Source of the DNA: Candidatus Woesearchaeota archaeon
GTDB taxonomy: Archaea; Nanobdellota; Nanobdellia; SCGC-AAA011-G17; GW2011-AR17
Direction: 5' to 3'
NCBI GenBank assembly: GCA_003694495.1
Contig: RFJO01000021.1
Location: 1 to 19,574 of the forward strand
DNA length: 19,574 bases
Shown piece by piece: positions 1-7,171 of this stretch. The position numbers were made by a program, and so were the translations under genes. The notes under the pieces were generated by a model. That model searched no databases. It saw nothing but the letters and a program-made list of their open reading frames with translations, and was not told the origin of the DNA. Numbering within the stretch: position 1 is the stretch's first letter; every line of letters starts with the position of its first letter.

Positions 1-1051
1 TATAATTTACAATTAACTCCATTCCTTCATTTATAATTATATCATTATCTCCATTTTTTTCTTTTATTGGACCCTTTACCAAAGGATTATCTAAACCAAA
101 AAAGGCATATGCTGCATTCTCAGCCTTACATGCCCCTGAACAAATTTTTTCTAAGTCACATACATTACATGCCTCGCTAGTATGGTGCTGTGAATCTAAT
201 ACATTTTTCCAAACATCAAATAAATCTTCAGTTAATATGTTTCCATAAACTTCATTTAATGCACTACAACCTGTAACATCACCATTTGCCCTGACACTTA
301 CTGAATTTTTTCCAACACCACAAAAGGATTTTACCAAAGGCCTTAACTCTTCATATTCCCAAAAAAAGCAATATGGTATAGGGCGTTGTAGTTCTGTTTT
401 TAAATTTAAATCTTGTTCAACTTTATACAGATCCCATAAAACATCTAATAATTCATCATCTGATAAAGCATCTAATAAATGTTCTCTCAAACGACTAGAA
501 TTAGGAATTAATGGACTACATGAAAATGTATTAACTCCTAATTGGGATGCTAATTTGCCAGTATCATAAATATAATTTTTACTTTGTTTTGAGCCAACGA
601 AATTTATGCCTATTGGGATTCCTGCACTAACAACCCTTTCAATAGAACTAACGGTCTTGTAAAATGCCCCGTCTTTTCCAACAAAACTATCATGAACAAC
701 TTTATTTGGACCATTTAATGAAGTAAGGATTCCTGCTAAATTATAATCTTTTAACTTTTTTATATCATCATTACTAAGTCTTGTTAAATTTGAATTTAAT
801 GAAACGCCTATGTTATTTGCATTGAATATGTCTAATAATGAATAGAGTTGTTGTTTTTTTAATAAAACTTCTCCACCAGTTATACAAACATTAAAAACAC
901 CCCAGTCAACAACTTTTTTAGCCACGGCATCTAATTTTTCTCCTGAATATAATTTATGACCAAAACGTTCATAATTCATACAATGGCTGCAATGCAGATT
1001 ACAAGCCTGGGTTAATTCTAAGTAAGCATATAATGGGGCTTGAAGTTTCAT
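1..1051 (-). CDS. Radical SAM/SPASM-domain enzyme (C-terminus cut by window edge)
   Basis: Read from the minus strand, an ATG at 1051 opens 350 codons that run off the left edge. The N-terminus carries the radical SAM cluster motif CNLHCSHC (C17, C21, C24), followed by a GGE motif (G59-G60-E61), so it should reductively cleave S-adenosylmethionine. The C-terminal part has a SPASM pattern: C244-x12-G257-x4-C262, then C295-x2-C298-x5-C304-x3-C308, which normally binds auxiliary Fe-S clusters. SPASM enzymes modify peptides (RiPPs, PqqE, anaerobic sulfatases) or small molecules; the substrate here cannot be told. No obvious precursor peptide lies next to it, although the left flank is not visible. 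The gene is noticeably AT-rich compared with top6B/top6A nearby. It is divergent from the 97-aa gene, with its own TATA-like box at 1107-1120 and an AGGA sequence shortly before the ATG. Family call is firm; function open. Confidence 0.9.
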   Translation of the reverse strand, partial: MKLQAPLYAYLELTQACNLHCSHCMNYERFGHKLYSGEKLDAVAKKVVDWGVFNVCITGGEVLLKKQQLYSLLDIFNANNIGVSLNSNLTRLSNDDIKKLKDYNLAGILTSLNGPNKVVHDSFVGKDGAFYKTVSSIERVVSAGIPIGINFVGSKQSKNYIYDTGKLASQLGVNTFSCSPLIPNSSRLREHLLDALSDDELLDVLWDLYKVEQDLNLKTELQRPIPYCFFWEYEELRPLVKSFCGVGKNSVSVRANGDVTGCSALNEVYGNILTEDLFDVWKNVLDSQHHTSEACNVCDLEKICSGACKAENAAYAFFGLDNPLVKGPIKEKNGDNDIIINEGMELIVNY

Positions 1052-1106
1052 TTTATTTCTTCCTAAATTTTGTTACTTCTTATTTTTTCATTAGAATTAA
1101 TAACTT

Positions 1107-1120
1107 GTTTATAAATTTTT
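1107..1120 (-). promoter_or_regulatory. TATA-like box for the radical SAM gene
   Basis: The minus strand reads AAAAATTTATAAAC here, about 56-69 nt before the ATG at 1051. A start site about 26 nt downstream would leave a leader of roughly 35 nt containing an AGGA element. The same AATTTATAAAC core precedes top6B at 2144-2154. The 144-bp divergent gap 1052-1195 holds this box and the one for the 97-aa gene; I see nothing else in it. Confidence 0.5.
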
Positions 1121-1160
1121 TGTTATTTTTTGGTGATAAATTTATGAATTTTCTATAGAA

Positions 1161-1172
1161 AACATTTAAATG
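1161..1172 (+). promoter_or_regulatory. TATA-like box for the 97-aa gene
   Basis: AACATTTAAATG is centred about 29 nt before the ATG at 1196. That is the spacing expected for an archaeal TATA box driving a leaderless transcript that starts at or next to the ATG. No ribosome binding site precedes this start. Confidence 0.5.
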
Positions 1173-1195
1173 AATAAACCTTTTCATTTTAAAAG

Positions 1196-1489
1196 ATGGT
1201 ATATGAAACAATAGAAATTAACCAAAAAGAACTAAGAGAAAAATTAATACAAATATATTCAACTTATTTGAAAGATAAAGATCAGGCAAAGAAACTTGCA
1301 AAAAAAATGGACGGCCTTTGGAGCGGTGATTTTTTGTTTGATGAATCTATAGAAAAAGCAGTAAACAGCCTGACTTACATTTATGTTATGCCCTTTATTT
1401 GTGAAGAGAAAGCTAAAGATATTTTAAATCAATTAAAAAATTACAAAACAAGGAAAGAGAAAGTTAAACCCCAACAAAAACTTATTTAA
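1196..1489 (+). CDS. Hypothetical 97-aa protein
   Basis: I do not recognise this protein. It is Lys/Glu-rich, with a likely mostly helical fold, and has one cysteine (in a MPFICEEKAKD segment) and a short central hydrophobic stretch (TYIYVMPFI). There is no signal peptide and no clear membrane helix. It sits between the divergent radical SAM gene and bud32, with a TATA-like box 29 nt ahead of a leaderless ATG. The bud32 promoter overlaps its last codons, so the two genes are close but may be transcribed separately. Coding status is supported by the promoter spacing and the tight fit between neighbours; function is unknown. Confidence 0.65.
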   Translation: MVYETIEINQKELREKLIQIYSTYLKDKDQAKKLAKKMDGLWSGDFLFDESIEKAVNSLTYIYVMPFICEEKAKDILNQLKNYKTRKEKVKPQQKLI

Positions 1490-1490
1490 A
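1481..1490 (+). promoter_or_regulatory. TATA-like box for bud32
   Basis: CTTATTTAAA lies about 28 nt before the bud32 ATG at 1514 and overlaps the end of the preceding 97-aa gene. The spacing predicts a leaderless transcript. Confidence 0.5.
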
Positions 1491-1513
1491 CAACCTAAAA
1501 TTTCACCAAACCT

Positions 1514-2125
1514 ATGAAAAAGATAGCGCAAGGAGCGGAAGCTGTAATATATCTTAAAGATAATAAGATTATAAAAGAAAGAATCAAGAAAACTTACAGG
1601 CATGAGGATATTGATAAAAAGATTAGAAAAAAGAACACAAGGTTTGAAGCGAGGCTGTTAAAAAAGGTTGCAGGCATAATACCCGTGCCAAAAGTTCTTA
1701 ACCATTGCGATAAAGCCATGCTGATAGAAATGGAGTTCATTGAAGGCAAAAAATTAAGGGATGTTGTCAATGAAATGAGCAAGGATGAAAGGAAAAAGGT
1801 TTTCAAAAGAGTAGGCAAAAAAGTTGCCAAGCTGCATAACAATAACATTATACACGGAGACTTGACAACGTCAAACATGATAATAAGAGAAAAAATTTAT
1901 TTTATTGATTTTGGGTTAGGGTTTATATCGACAAAAGTTGAGGATAAGGCCGTGGACCTTCACCTGTTAAAACAGGCGTTGGAAAGTAAGCATCATGAAC
2001 ATTTTGAAGAAATTATGGATGCTGTGATGGATGGGTATAAAGAAGAAATCAAAGAGTTTAAAATGGTTCATGAACGGCTTATGAAAGTTGAATCACGGGG
2101 CAGGTATAAGAAAAAGCCTAATTAG
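1514..2125 (+). CDS. bud32: KEOPS complex atypical kinase/ATPase Bud32
   Basis: Bud32 (PRPK) is the small kinase-like ATPase of the KEOPS complex, which together with Kae1, Cgi121 and Pcc1 makes the universal t6A37 modification on ANN-decoding tRNAs. The 203 residues are the family's usual size and hold the expected landmarks: a short nucleotide loop QGAEA at residues 6-10, lysine 21 in IIKER, the catalytic HGDLTTSN at 114-121 (D116, N121), the DFG motif at 132-134, then EDKAVDL at 143-149, and a basic C-terminal tail. Here it is a stand-alone gene, not the Kae1-Bud32 fusion common in Euryarchaeota; Kae1 is not in the window. The leaderless ATG at 1514 lies about 28 nt after a TATA-like box. 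The fold and name are secure. Confidence 0.96.
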   Translation: MKKIAQGAEAVIYLKDNKIIKERIKKTYRHEDIDKKIRKKNTRFEARLLKKVAGIIPVPKVLNHCDKAMLIEMEFIEGKKLRDVVNEMSKDERKKVFKRVGKKVAKLHNNNIIHGDLTTSNMIIREKIYFIDFGLGFISTKVEDKAVDLHLLKQALESKHHEHFEEIMDAVMDGYKEEIKEFKMVHERLMKVESRGRYKKKPN

Positions 2126-2143
2126 TTGTTTAGAGCATACAAA

Positions 2144-2154
2144 AATTTATAAAC
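2144..2154 (+). promoter_or_regulatory. TATA-like box for top6B-top6A
   Basis: AATTTATAAAC is followed about 50 nt later by the TTG start of top6B. A start site near 2175 would give a leader of about 25 nt carrying the ribosome binding site at 2187-2194. Confidence 0.5.
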
Positions 2155-2186
2155 AAATTTCTTTTTCAAAAACACAGAATTAAAAA

Positions 2187-2194
2187 GAGGTAGG
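2187..2194 (+). promoter_or_regulatory. Strong Shine-Dalgarno that decides the TTG start of top6B
   Basis: GAGGTAGG ends 5 nt before the TTG at 2200 (GAGGT core 8 nt away). It is one of the clearest ribosome binding sites in the window and selects the TTG over the first in-frame ATG at 2263, which has no such element. Confidence 0.75.
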
Positions 2195-2199
2195 AAAAG

Positions 2200-3792
2200 T
2201 TGCAGACTAAACTTTCAACAGCAAAAAAAAGTTCTAAAAAAACAGCTCAAGATCTTGCAAATATGCAAAGAGAAATTTCTATCTCTGAGTTCTTTACAAA
2301 GAACCGGCACCTTCTGGGGTTTGACAGTCCGAGGAGAGCGTTGATGACTGCGGTTAAAGAAGCCGTGGACAATTCTCTTGACGCGTGCGAAGAGATTGGA
2401 GTGTTGCCGGAGATTAAGTTGGAAATAAAAAAAGTTGAAGATAAAAGGTACATACTTGTAGTAGAAGATAACGGGCCTGGCATAGTTAAAGAGCAAATAC
2501 CTAAGATATTCGGCAAGCTATTGTACGGTTCAAAGTTTCACAAACTGGCTGTGTCAAGGGGGCAGCAAGGGATTGGAATATCTGCAACAGCGTTGTATGC
2601 GCAGCTTACCACAGGTAAAGGCATAAAGATTATGTCTAAAACAGGGCCAAGAAAAAAAGCGCATTTCTATGAGCTGCACCTTAACCTAAAAACAAACGAT
2701 TCTGAAATTGTGAAGGAAGAAGAAAAAGAGTGGGACAAAGAGCATGGAACAAAACTGCAGGTTGTAATGGAAGCTGATTATGTTAAAGGGAAAAGAAGCG
2801 TTGACGAGTATATCAAAGAATCTGCCATGGCCAACCCTCACGCAACATTTTATTACAAGTCTCCCGTGGACGACTGGGTAGTGTTCAAAAGGGCAACCAC
2901 TACCATGCCGAAAGAGCCTAAAGAGATTAAACCTCACCCCTACGGTGTTGAGCTGGGGATACTGATGAGGATGTTGAAGGAAACTAAGGCAAAAACTTTG
3001 CAGCAGTTCCTTACAAGTGAGTTCTCAAGGGTTAGCCCGAAGATAGCTAAAGAAATTTGTGAAAAGGCTAAGCTTTATGAACGCGCACGGCCGTCAAGGA
3101 TTGCAAGGCAGGAAGTGGATAACCTGTACAAAGCTATACAACAAGTAAAGATTATGGCGCCGCCGACAAACTGTCTTACGCCTATCGGGGAAGACATACT
3201 TATAAAAGGTATAAAAAAAGAAGTTGACGCGGAGTTTTATGCTGCAGTGACACGGCCCCCTGCCGTCTACAGAGGCAACCCGTTCCAGATTGAATGTTGT
3301 ATTGCCTACGGCGGTTCAATACCTGCAGATAACCTAGTTAATGTGATAAGGTTTGCCAACAGGGTGCCTTTGTTGTATAAACAAAGCGACTGCGCTATCA
3401 CGAAAAGCATAATTGCAACAGCGTGGAGGAATTATGGGCTGAGCCAAAGTAAAGGCGCGTTGCCTACAGGACCTGCAGTGATAGCAGTGCACATGAACTC
3501 TGTGTGGATACCGTTTACGTCTGAAAGCAAAGAAGCTTTAGCGTCTTACCCAGAGATTGTGAAAGAAATTAAGTTGGCGTTGCAGGAGTGTGGACGGAAA
3601 CTGGCAAGTTATGTCAGGAAAATAAAAAAGATTGAACATGAAAAGAAAAGGCAAAAAATATTCGAACTTTACATTGACGAAGTTACTGAATCCTTGCATA
3701 AGCTTACCGGAGAAGATAAAGCTGAACTGGTTAAGCACTTGCACAAAATATCTGAAATTAGGACAATAGGAGAAAGCAAAGATGAGCAATGA
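2200..3792 (+). CDS. top6B: DNA topoisomerase VI subunit B (TTG start)
   Basis: ATPase subunit of the type IIB topoisomerase VI (A2B2), which relaxes and decatenates DNA by ATP-gated strand passage. At 530 residues it has the normal archaeal length. The GHKL (Bergerat) ATP site is intact: EAVDN at residues 54-58, DNGPG at 90-94, and GQQGIGISA at 121-129. The transducer domain carries the switch lysine K418 in QSKGALPTGP. The start is TTG at 2200, chosen because a strong GAGGTAGG lies just upstream; this adds about 21 mostly basic or polar residues before the conserved REISISEFF region. Subunit A follows with an 11-nt overlap, so the two are translated from one message, giving coupled stoichiometry. 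Base composition is richer in GC than the flanking radical SAM gene. Confidence 0.97.
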   Translation: MQTKLSTAKKSSKKTAQDLANMQREISISEFFTKNRHLLGFDSPRRALMTAVKEAVDNSLDACEEIGVLPEIKLEIKKVEDKRYILVVEDNGPGIVKEQIPKIFGKLLYGSKFHKLAVSRGQQGIGISATALYAQLTTGKGIKIMSKTGPRKKAHFYELHLNLKTNDSEIVKEEEKEWDKEHGTKLQVVMEADYVKGKRSVDEYIKESAMANPHATFYYKSPVDDWVVFKRATTTMPKEPKEIKPHPYGVELGILMRMLKETKAKTLQQFLTSEFSRVSPKIAKEICEKAKLYERARPSRIARQEVDNLYKAIQQVKIMAPPTNCLTPIGEDILIKGIKKEVDAEFYAAVTRPPAVYRGNPFQIECCIAYGGSIPADNLVNVIRFANRVPLLYKQSDCAITKSIIATAWRNYGLSQSKGALPTGPAVIAVHMNSVWIPFTSESKEALASYPEIVKEIKLALQECGRKLASYVRKIKKIEHEKKRQKIFELYIDEVTESLHKLTGEDKAELVKHLHKISEIRTIGESKDEQ

Positions 3793-4879
3793 AAGAGAAA
3801 TATCTACCAGCGCAAAAATAAAGCACCTTGCAAAGAAAATTGTAGATGAAATCAAGAAACATGAAAATCCTTCATTGAACATCCCTGTAAGGTCTTTGTC
3901 CAACGTGCATTTTAATGAAACCAAGTCCATAATAGAACTTGGCAAAGCTGTGCAAAAAAGAAATTTCTTTAACGTGTCCCAGGCAAAAAAGTTTATGCAA
4001 ACGTTGCTTATCGCGTCAGCGTGCCAAGAGTTGCTTAAAGAAGGTAAAACAACTTCAATAAGGGACTTGTATTATATGACCAAGCATACCCTGGGCAATA
4101 CCAAACAAAACACCTTTGACGACCAAACTGAGTCTGACCCAATCATAGAAGACCTTGAGGTTGCAATTGATGCGTTAAGGGAAGAGCTTAACCTTTTTGC
4201 AAGCAACAGGGGAGCCTTGGTGGGTAACATAAAGATTGAAGATTCGGGTGACCTGATAAATTGCGCTAAGATGGGTTCGGGCGGATGGTCCGTGCCTTCA
4301 ATCGTTGAGAAAGATGTTGTCAAGTTTAAAGAAGTTAAAGCGAATTTTATACTGATGGTTGAAAAGGATGCCGTGTGGAGGAGGCTTAACGAAGACAAGT
4401 TCTGGAAAAAGCATAAGTGTATACTTGTGCACGGGCAAGGCATGGCGCCCAGAGGGGTTAGAAGGTTGCTTTATAGATTGGTTCATGAAAAAAAGTTGCC
4501 GTTGTATGTTTTTGTTGATAACGACCCGTGGGGGTTTTATATTTATTCAGTTATCAAACAGGGAAGCATTAACCTTGCGTATGAAAGCCAGAGGATGGCA
4601 GTGCCAAGTGCAAGGTTTTTAGGGTTGAGCTCGTTTGACAGGGAGAAGTATAAACTGCCTGACAATGTTACGATTAAGCTGAACGACCAGGATAAAAGCA
4701 GAGCTAAACAAATACTTCAATATCCTTGGTTCCAAAAGAAAGGTTGGCAGAAAGAAATCAAGGAAATGCTTAAGTCAGGAGTAAAACTTGAACTGGAAGC
4801 GTTAAGCGCGAAAGGGATAAGTTTTGTAACGGAAAAGTATCTGCCTGAGAAAATTAAGAAAAATCAATATTTAGATTAA
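3782..4879 (+). CDS. top6A: DNA topoisomerase VI subunit A (Spo11-like)
   Basis: DNA-cleaving subunit of topoisomerase VI, homologous to Spo11. The 365 residues show a 5Y-CAP/winged-helix domain with the RDLYY motif at residues 94-98 (Y98 is the expected catalytic tyrosine, Y97 adjacent), and a Toprim domain with the acidic E194 in LMVEKDA and the metal-binding D246-x-D248 in VDNDPWG. It forms the double-strand break through 5' phosphotyrosyl links, with metal ions held by the Toprim acids. Its ATG lies inside the end of top6B (11-nt overlap), typical translational coupling. The gene ends 40 nt before the stop of the convergent minus-strand peptidase-like gene; the gap holds only a short T-tract and a weak 4-bp hairpin. 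Confidence 0.97.
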   Translation: MSNEREISTSAKIKHLAKKIVDEIKKHENPSLNIPVRSLSNVHFNETKSIIELGKAVQKRNFFNVSQAKKFMQTLLIASACQELLKEGKTTSIRDLYYMTKHTLGNTKQNTFDDQTESDPIIEDLEVAIDALREELNLFASNRGALVGNIKIEDSGDLINCAKMGSGGWSVPSIVEKDVVKFKEVKANFILMVEKDAVWRRLNEDKFWKKHKCILVHGQGMAPRGVRRLLYRLVHEKKLPLYVFVDNDPWGFYIYSVIKQGSINLAYESQRMAVPSARFLGLSSFDREKYKLPDNVTIKLNDQDKSRAKQILQYPWFQKKGWQKEIKEMLKSGVKLELEALSAKGISFVTEKYLPEKIKKNQYLD

Positions 4880-4919
4880 TGCTTTTTGGGCATTGGGGTG
4901 TGGGCCATCCACGGTTAAG

Positions 4920-5987
4920 CTAAAAAAAGAGGTGATGTGGATGGTTTAGCAGGTTGTTTAACGTTAACAATTTTGTTCCCTGCTCTAAGTGTTGAGCGTT
5001 TTTTTGGTATGAATAAATGTAAGATGTGCACACCTTTAAGTCTCTCTTGGACTTTAAACTGTTTAACAAAGATGCCTGTTCTTCTGAGCGCTGCCTGTTA
5101 TGTTGTATTGATTCAGGGGTTATTGTGGCATGTAAGACCTGCTGTTTTGCCTGTTGAAAATAATTTGTGTCTCCATAAATTAACCTGCCTGAAAACAACG
5201 GGTCAGTTGCGCTTATGTCCAGGTTTGAAAGTAAATGCCTAAACTCTTCCCTGTTAAGTTCGTAAATGTCCAGCCAACCGTTAAAAAAGTTCGTTGAAGG
5301 GTTTGATGATACTATAAACAAATCAATGTCACTTTTTGGTTTTTGAGAGCCGTATAATATCACTAAGTCGATGTTAAAGAATTTATCACTGTATAAATGC
5401 CTTAAAGTTGAGATCAATTTTTCTTTATCATAATGTTTAGGGAAACCTAATTGTGACATGAAGCCGAAAGTTGTTAGCCTAGATTCTGCGTACCGAAAGT
5501 AATGGTAAAGCTCTAATATATTACGATTCAATGTGGTTAGCTTTTGTTGCCAAACATTCTCGTTGCCTGTAACCCGGCACAACAAAGATTCAAGCCATAC
5601 GGCAAAACCTTCGTAGTTGTAAACGTTTTTTGAAGCCAGGCCTAACTGTTGAACTTGGTTGTCTATAGTTTTATATAAATACAATTCACCTTCTTTTTTT
5701 GACATGGAATATAAAGGCCTGCCAATCTCTGAATGTTCGCAAAACAACCCGTGGCCGTAGTATTCATGGTACAATGTGCTGAGCATGACTGGAGTATCTT
5801 CCCTAACGTAAGCTTTGTAAGCCTGGGGGATGTAAACTCCTGTGCTGGATTGGTGAAAACCGTTAATGTTGCAAAAACGATGCCATCTTTCGCCAGAATA
5901 GAATTTTAACCTTGACTGAACTATGTCAATGTTGAATTGTGATGATACATAAGCTGAAGCTTCCCTGAGATGGTGTTCAAGAGACAT
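4920..5987 (-). CDS. HExxxH metallopeptidase-like domain fused to a minimal nucleotidyltransferase
   Basis: Two domains in 355 residues, counted from the ATG at 5987 (a TTG at 5996 would add three). Domain 1 has HEYYGHG at residues 74-80, a spaced HExxxH rather than HExxH, and about 50 residues later NYEGFAVWLE with E126. This pairing resembles the HExxxH plus EGLA arrangement of the DUF1704/MATCAP tyrosine-carboxypeptidase-like gluzincins, so H74, H79 and E126 may bind zinc with E75 catalytic (inference). Domain 2, roughly residues 190-285, has the polymerase-beta-type nucleotidyltransferase signature: LYGS (G213, S214), then SDIDLF (D220, D222) and a possible third acid D240. It resembles minimal nucleotidyltransferases. 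The last 70 residues are polar and helical. It is the last gene of a three-gene unit behind a 68-aa protein and an SGPVGG-family protein. The natural substrate is unknown. Confidence 0.8.
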   Translation of the reverse strand: MSLEHHLREASAYVSSQFNIDIVQSRLKFYSGERWHRFCNINGFHQSSTGVYIPQAYKAYVREDTPVMLSTLYHEYYGHGLFCEHSEIGRPLYSMSKKEGELYLYKTIDNQVQQLGLASKNVYNYEGFAVWLESLLCRVTGNENVWQQKLTTLNRNILELYHYFRYAESRLTTFGFMSQLGFPKHYDKEKLISTLRHLYSDKFFNIDLVILYGSQKPKSDIDLFIVSSNPSTNFFNGWLDIYELNREEFRHLLSNLDISATDPLFSGRLIYGDTNYFQQAKQQVLHATITPESIQHNRQRSEEQASLLNSLKSKRDLKVCTSYIYSYQKNAQHLEQGTKLLTLNNLLNHPHHLFF

Positions 5988-5998
5988 CTGTAACAAAA

Positions 5999-6205
5999 TT
6001 ATTTGACTGCTTCTTTAATCCTGTCCAAGAAGTCTTCAAGCTCTTTCTTGTCATTAAGATAAAACTGTAGTTCAACTTCGCCTTTCATCTTCTGGTAGCA
6101 GCTTAAATGAAAAGACGGTTTGCCTTCGGTTAAGCCGCCTTCAACGTGGCTAAGTTCACCGTCAAAAAGCTTATTGCCATCCGTGCCGATGATTTGGATT
6201 CTCAT
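5999..6205 (-). CDS. Hypothetical 68-aa protein between the SGPVGG protein and the peptidase/nucleotidyltransferase
   Basis: I do not recognise it. The pattern suggests alternating beta strands (MRIQIIG, FHLSCYQ, EVELQFYL) followed by one amphipathic C-terminal helix (KKELEDFLDRIKEAVK), a compact small alpha/beta fold with one cysteine. There is no signal peptide or membrane segment. The start lies 6 nt after the preceding stop, and the next gene's ATG lies 11 nt after its own stop, so it is almost certainly co-transcribed with both. The position suggests an accessory or adaptor for one of them (inference). Confidence 0.75.
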   Translation of the reverse strand: MRIQIIGTDGNKLFDGELSHVEGGLTEGKPSFHLSCYQKMKGEVELQFYLNDKKELEDFLDRIKEAVK

Positions 6206-6211
6206 TTTATA

Positions 6212-6619
6212 TTAATCCTCCCAAGGCATTTTAAACTTATCGCCAGCATTCTTAAATATTTCCCCGAATATGTCATAAGCTTCATCGTCATGCCTGCCAG
6301 TATATGTATTATCACCATACTGTAAATGATTTTCAGGCAAACCATGGTGAGCTAGCCGATCTATCCTTATAAGAGGCGGATGCCCATCTTCACGAATTTT
6401 AAAAGACCTTGGACTTATCTCAACGTCCAGCCTTGGTTCTTCCCTATATTGCGAATTTATGGTCTCAGATTGAATCTGCCAAGGGGATAATATTGGATCA
6501 TTGCCACCATTACCTCCAACTGGGCCACTGTATAAAGCAGTTGCATCTAAATATACGTCTAATGAGTCATCTATTTCTTGAGCTTCATCTAGAATTTTTG
6601 TTAGGGTTTTTTCTTCCAT
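6212..6619 (-). CDS. SGPVGG-family small protein, paralogue A
   Basis: Unrecognised 135-residue protein whose first half is clearly related to the 153-residue product at 7164-7625. Shared features in order: an acidic helical start with D.Y.DA, then LYSGPVGG at residues 29-36, PILSPW, IQS.T.N..YR, and later a Y[ST]G.HDD motif (here YTGRHDDEAYDIF) and an acidic C-terminus (here MPWED). It has no cysteine, no signal peptide and no membrane segment; composition rich in Gly, Asn, Asp and Pro suggests much is disordered. It has its own TATA-like box and a GAGGT ribosome binding site 8 nt before the ATG, and heads a unit with the 68-aa gene and the peptidase/nucleotidyltransferase. It could be a substrate, structural protein or regulator; none can be shown. 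Confidence 0.8.
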   Translation of the reverse strand: MEEKTLTKILDEAQEIDDSLDVYLDATALYSGPVGGNGGNDPILSPWQIQSETINSQYREEPRLDVEISPRSFKIREDGHPPLIRIDRLAHHGLPENHLQYGDNTYTGRHDDEAYDIFGEIFKNAGDKFKMPWED

Positions 6620-6627
6620 TTTAGATT

Positions 6628-6632
6628 ACCTC
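6628..6632 (-). promoter_or_regulatory. Shine-Dalgarno of SGPVGG paralogue A
   Basis: The minus strand reads GAGGT, 8 nt before the ATG at 6619, fixing that start. Most promoter-proximal genes in the window look leaderless, so this element marks a unit with a real 5' leader. Confidence 0.65.
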
Positions 6633-6663
6633 TGAAATTTTTAATTGAGGCTTTTACCTAGCA

Positions 6664-6673
6664 CTATATAAAG
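6664..6673 (-). promoter_or_regulatory. TATA-like box for the 6619-to-4920 unit
   Basis: The minus strand reads CTTTATATAG, about 50 nt before the ATG at 6619. It sits in the 69-nt gap after the 160-aa gene and suggests that the block 4920-7625 is two transcription units rather than one. Confidence 0.55.
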
Positions 6674-6688
6674 ATTTTCCTAACAAAC

Positions 6689-7171
6689 TCATTCTTCAAT
6701 TACGTTTGTCTCTTTTAACACCGCCTGGCGAACCTGTTGAAGCGACACAGGCTTAAACCCAGCTTCTTTCCTTACTTCTTCATTAATCGATATAAGAAAC
6801 TTCTTGTATAACTCCAACGACTTGCCAAGGCCTGAAGACTTTAACACCTTCAATCTTGTACCTCCCATGTAATCATATTCAAAAGAATCGTTCCTTTTGT
6901 ACGGGCCTGAAACATTGTCAGGGTAAACAAAGTCTTCAACGTCGCTGTTAAACAACTTGCTAATCAATAAACCAGATTGAGGGACAAGGTTGTGTTCCAG
7001 TGCCACAACAAAAAGCATCTCGGCCATGAATGTGTCCTGAACGCTGTAATGAACAGAACTATTAATCTCTTCAATCAGATCGTCTTCACTAATTTTGCCT
7101 TCTTTAAATAAAACAAGAAGTTCATGAAGCTTTGCTTCAATCGCTTTTAATAATCTATTATTGTCAGTCAT
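6689..7171 (-). CDS. Hypothetical 160-aa helical protein downstream of SGPVGG paralogue B
   Basis: Not recognised. The product looks soluble and mostly helical: an N-terminal Glu/Lys-rich helix (residues about 5-35), a hydrophobic helix containing FMAEMLFVVALEH, a central Gly/Tyr-containing stretch (FEYDYMGGTRLK), and helical C-terminal segments. It has no cysteines. I take the ATG at 7171 as the start, though an upstream TTG at 7177 is in frame; both overlap the end of the preceding gene (8 nt with the ATG), indicating translational coupling to SGPVGG paralogue B. It lacks an R-x4-6-H motif, so it does not look like a HEPN toxin even though a minimal nucleotidyltransferase is encoded nearby. 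A partner of the SGPVGG protein is the best guess. Confidence 0.75.
   Translation of the reverse strand: MTDNNRLLKAIEAKLHELLVLFKEGKISEDDLIEEINSSVHYSVQDTFMAEMLFVVALEHNLVPQSGLLISKLFNSDVEDFVYPDNVSGPYKRNDSFEYDYMGGTRLKVLKSSGLGKSLELYKKFLISINEEVRKEAGFKPVSLQQVRQAVLKETNVIEE

Noticed and set aside
4900..4912. GTGG-GCCAT-CCAC hairpin between convergent top6A and the peptidase-like gene as a terminator
   Set aside because: The stem is only 4 bp and no T-tract follows on either strand within the expected distance.
4937..5242. Plus-strand frame opposite the peptidase/nucleotidyltransferase C-terminus
   Set aside because: The minus-strand frame carries clear nucleotidyltransferase motifs and spans the region, so the plus frame is incidental.
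6689..7171. HEPN toxin half of an MNT-HEPN toxin-antitoxin pair with the nearby nucleotidyltransferase
   Set aside because: No R-x4-6-H catalytic motif is present in the 160-aa protein, the genes are not adjacent, and the nucleotidyltransferase is fused to a peptidase-like domain, unlike MNT antitoxins.
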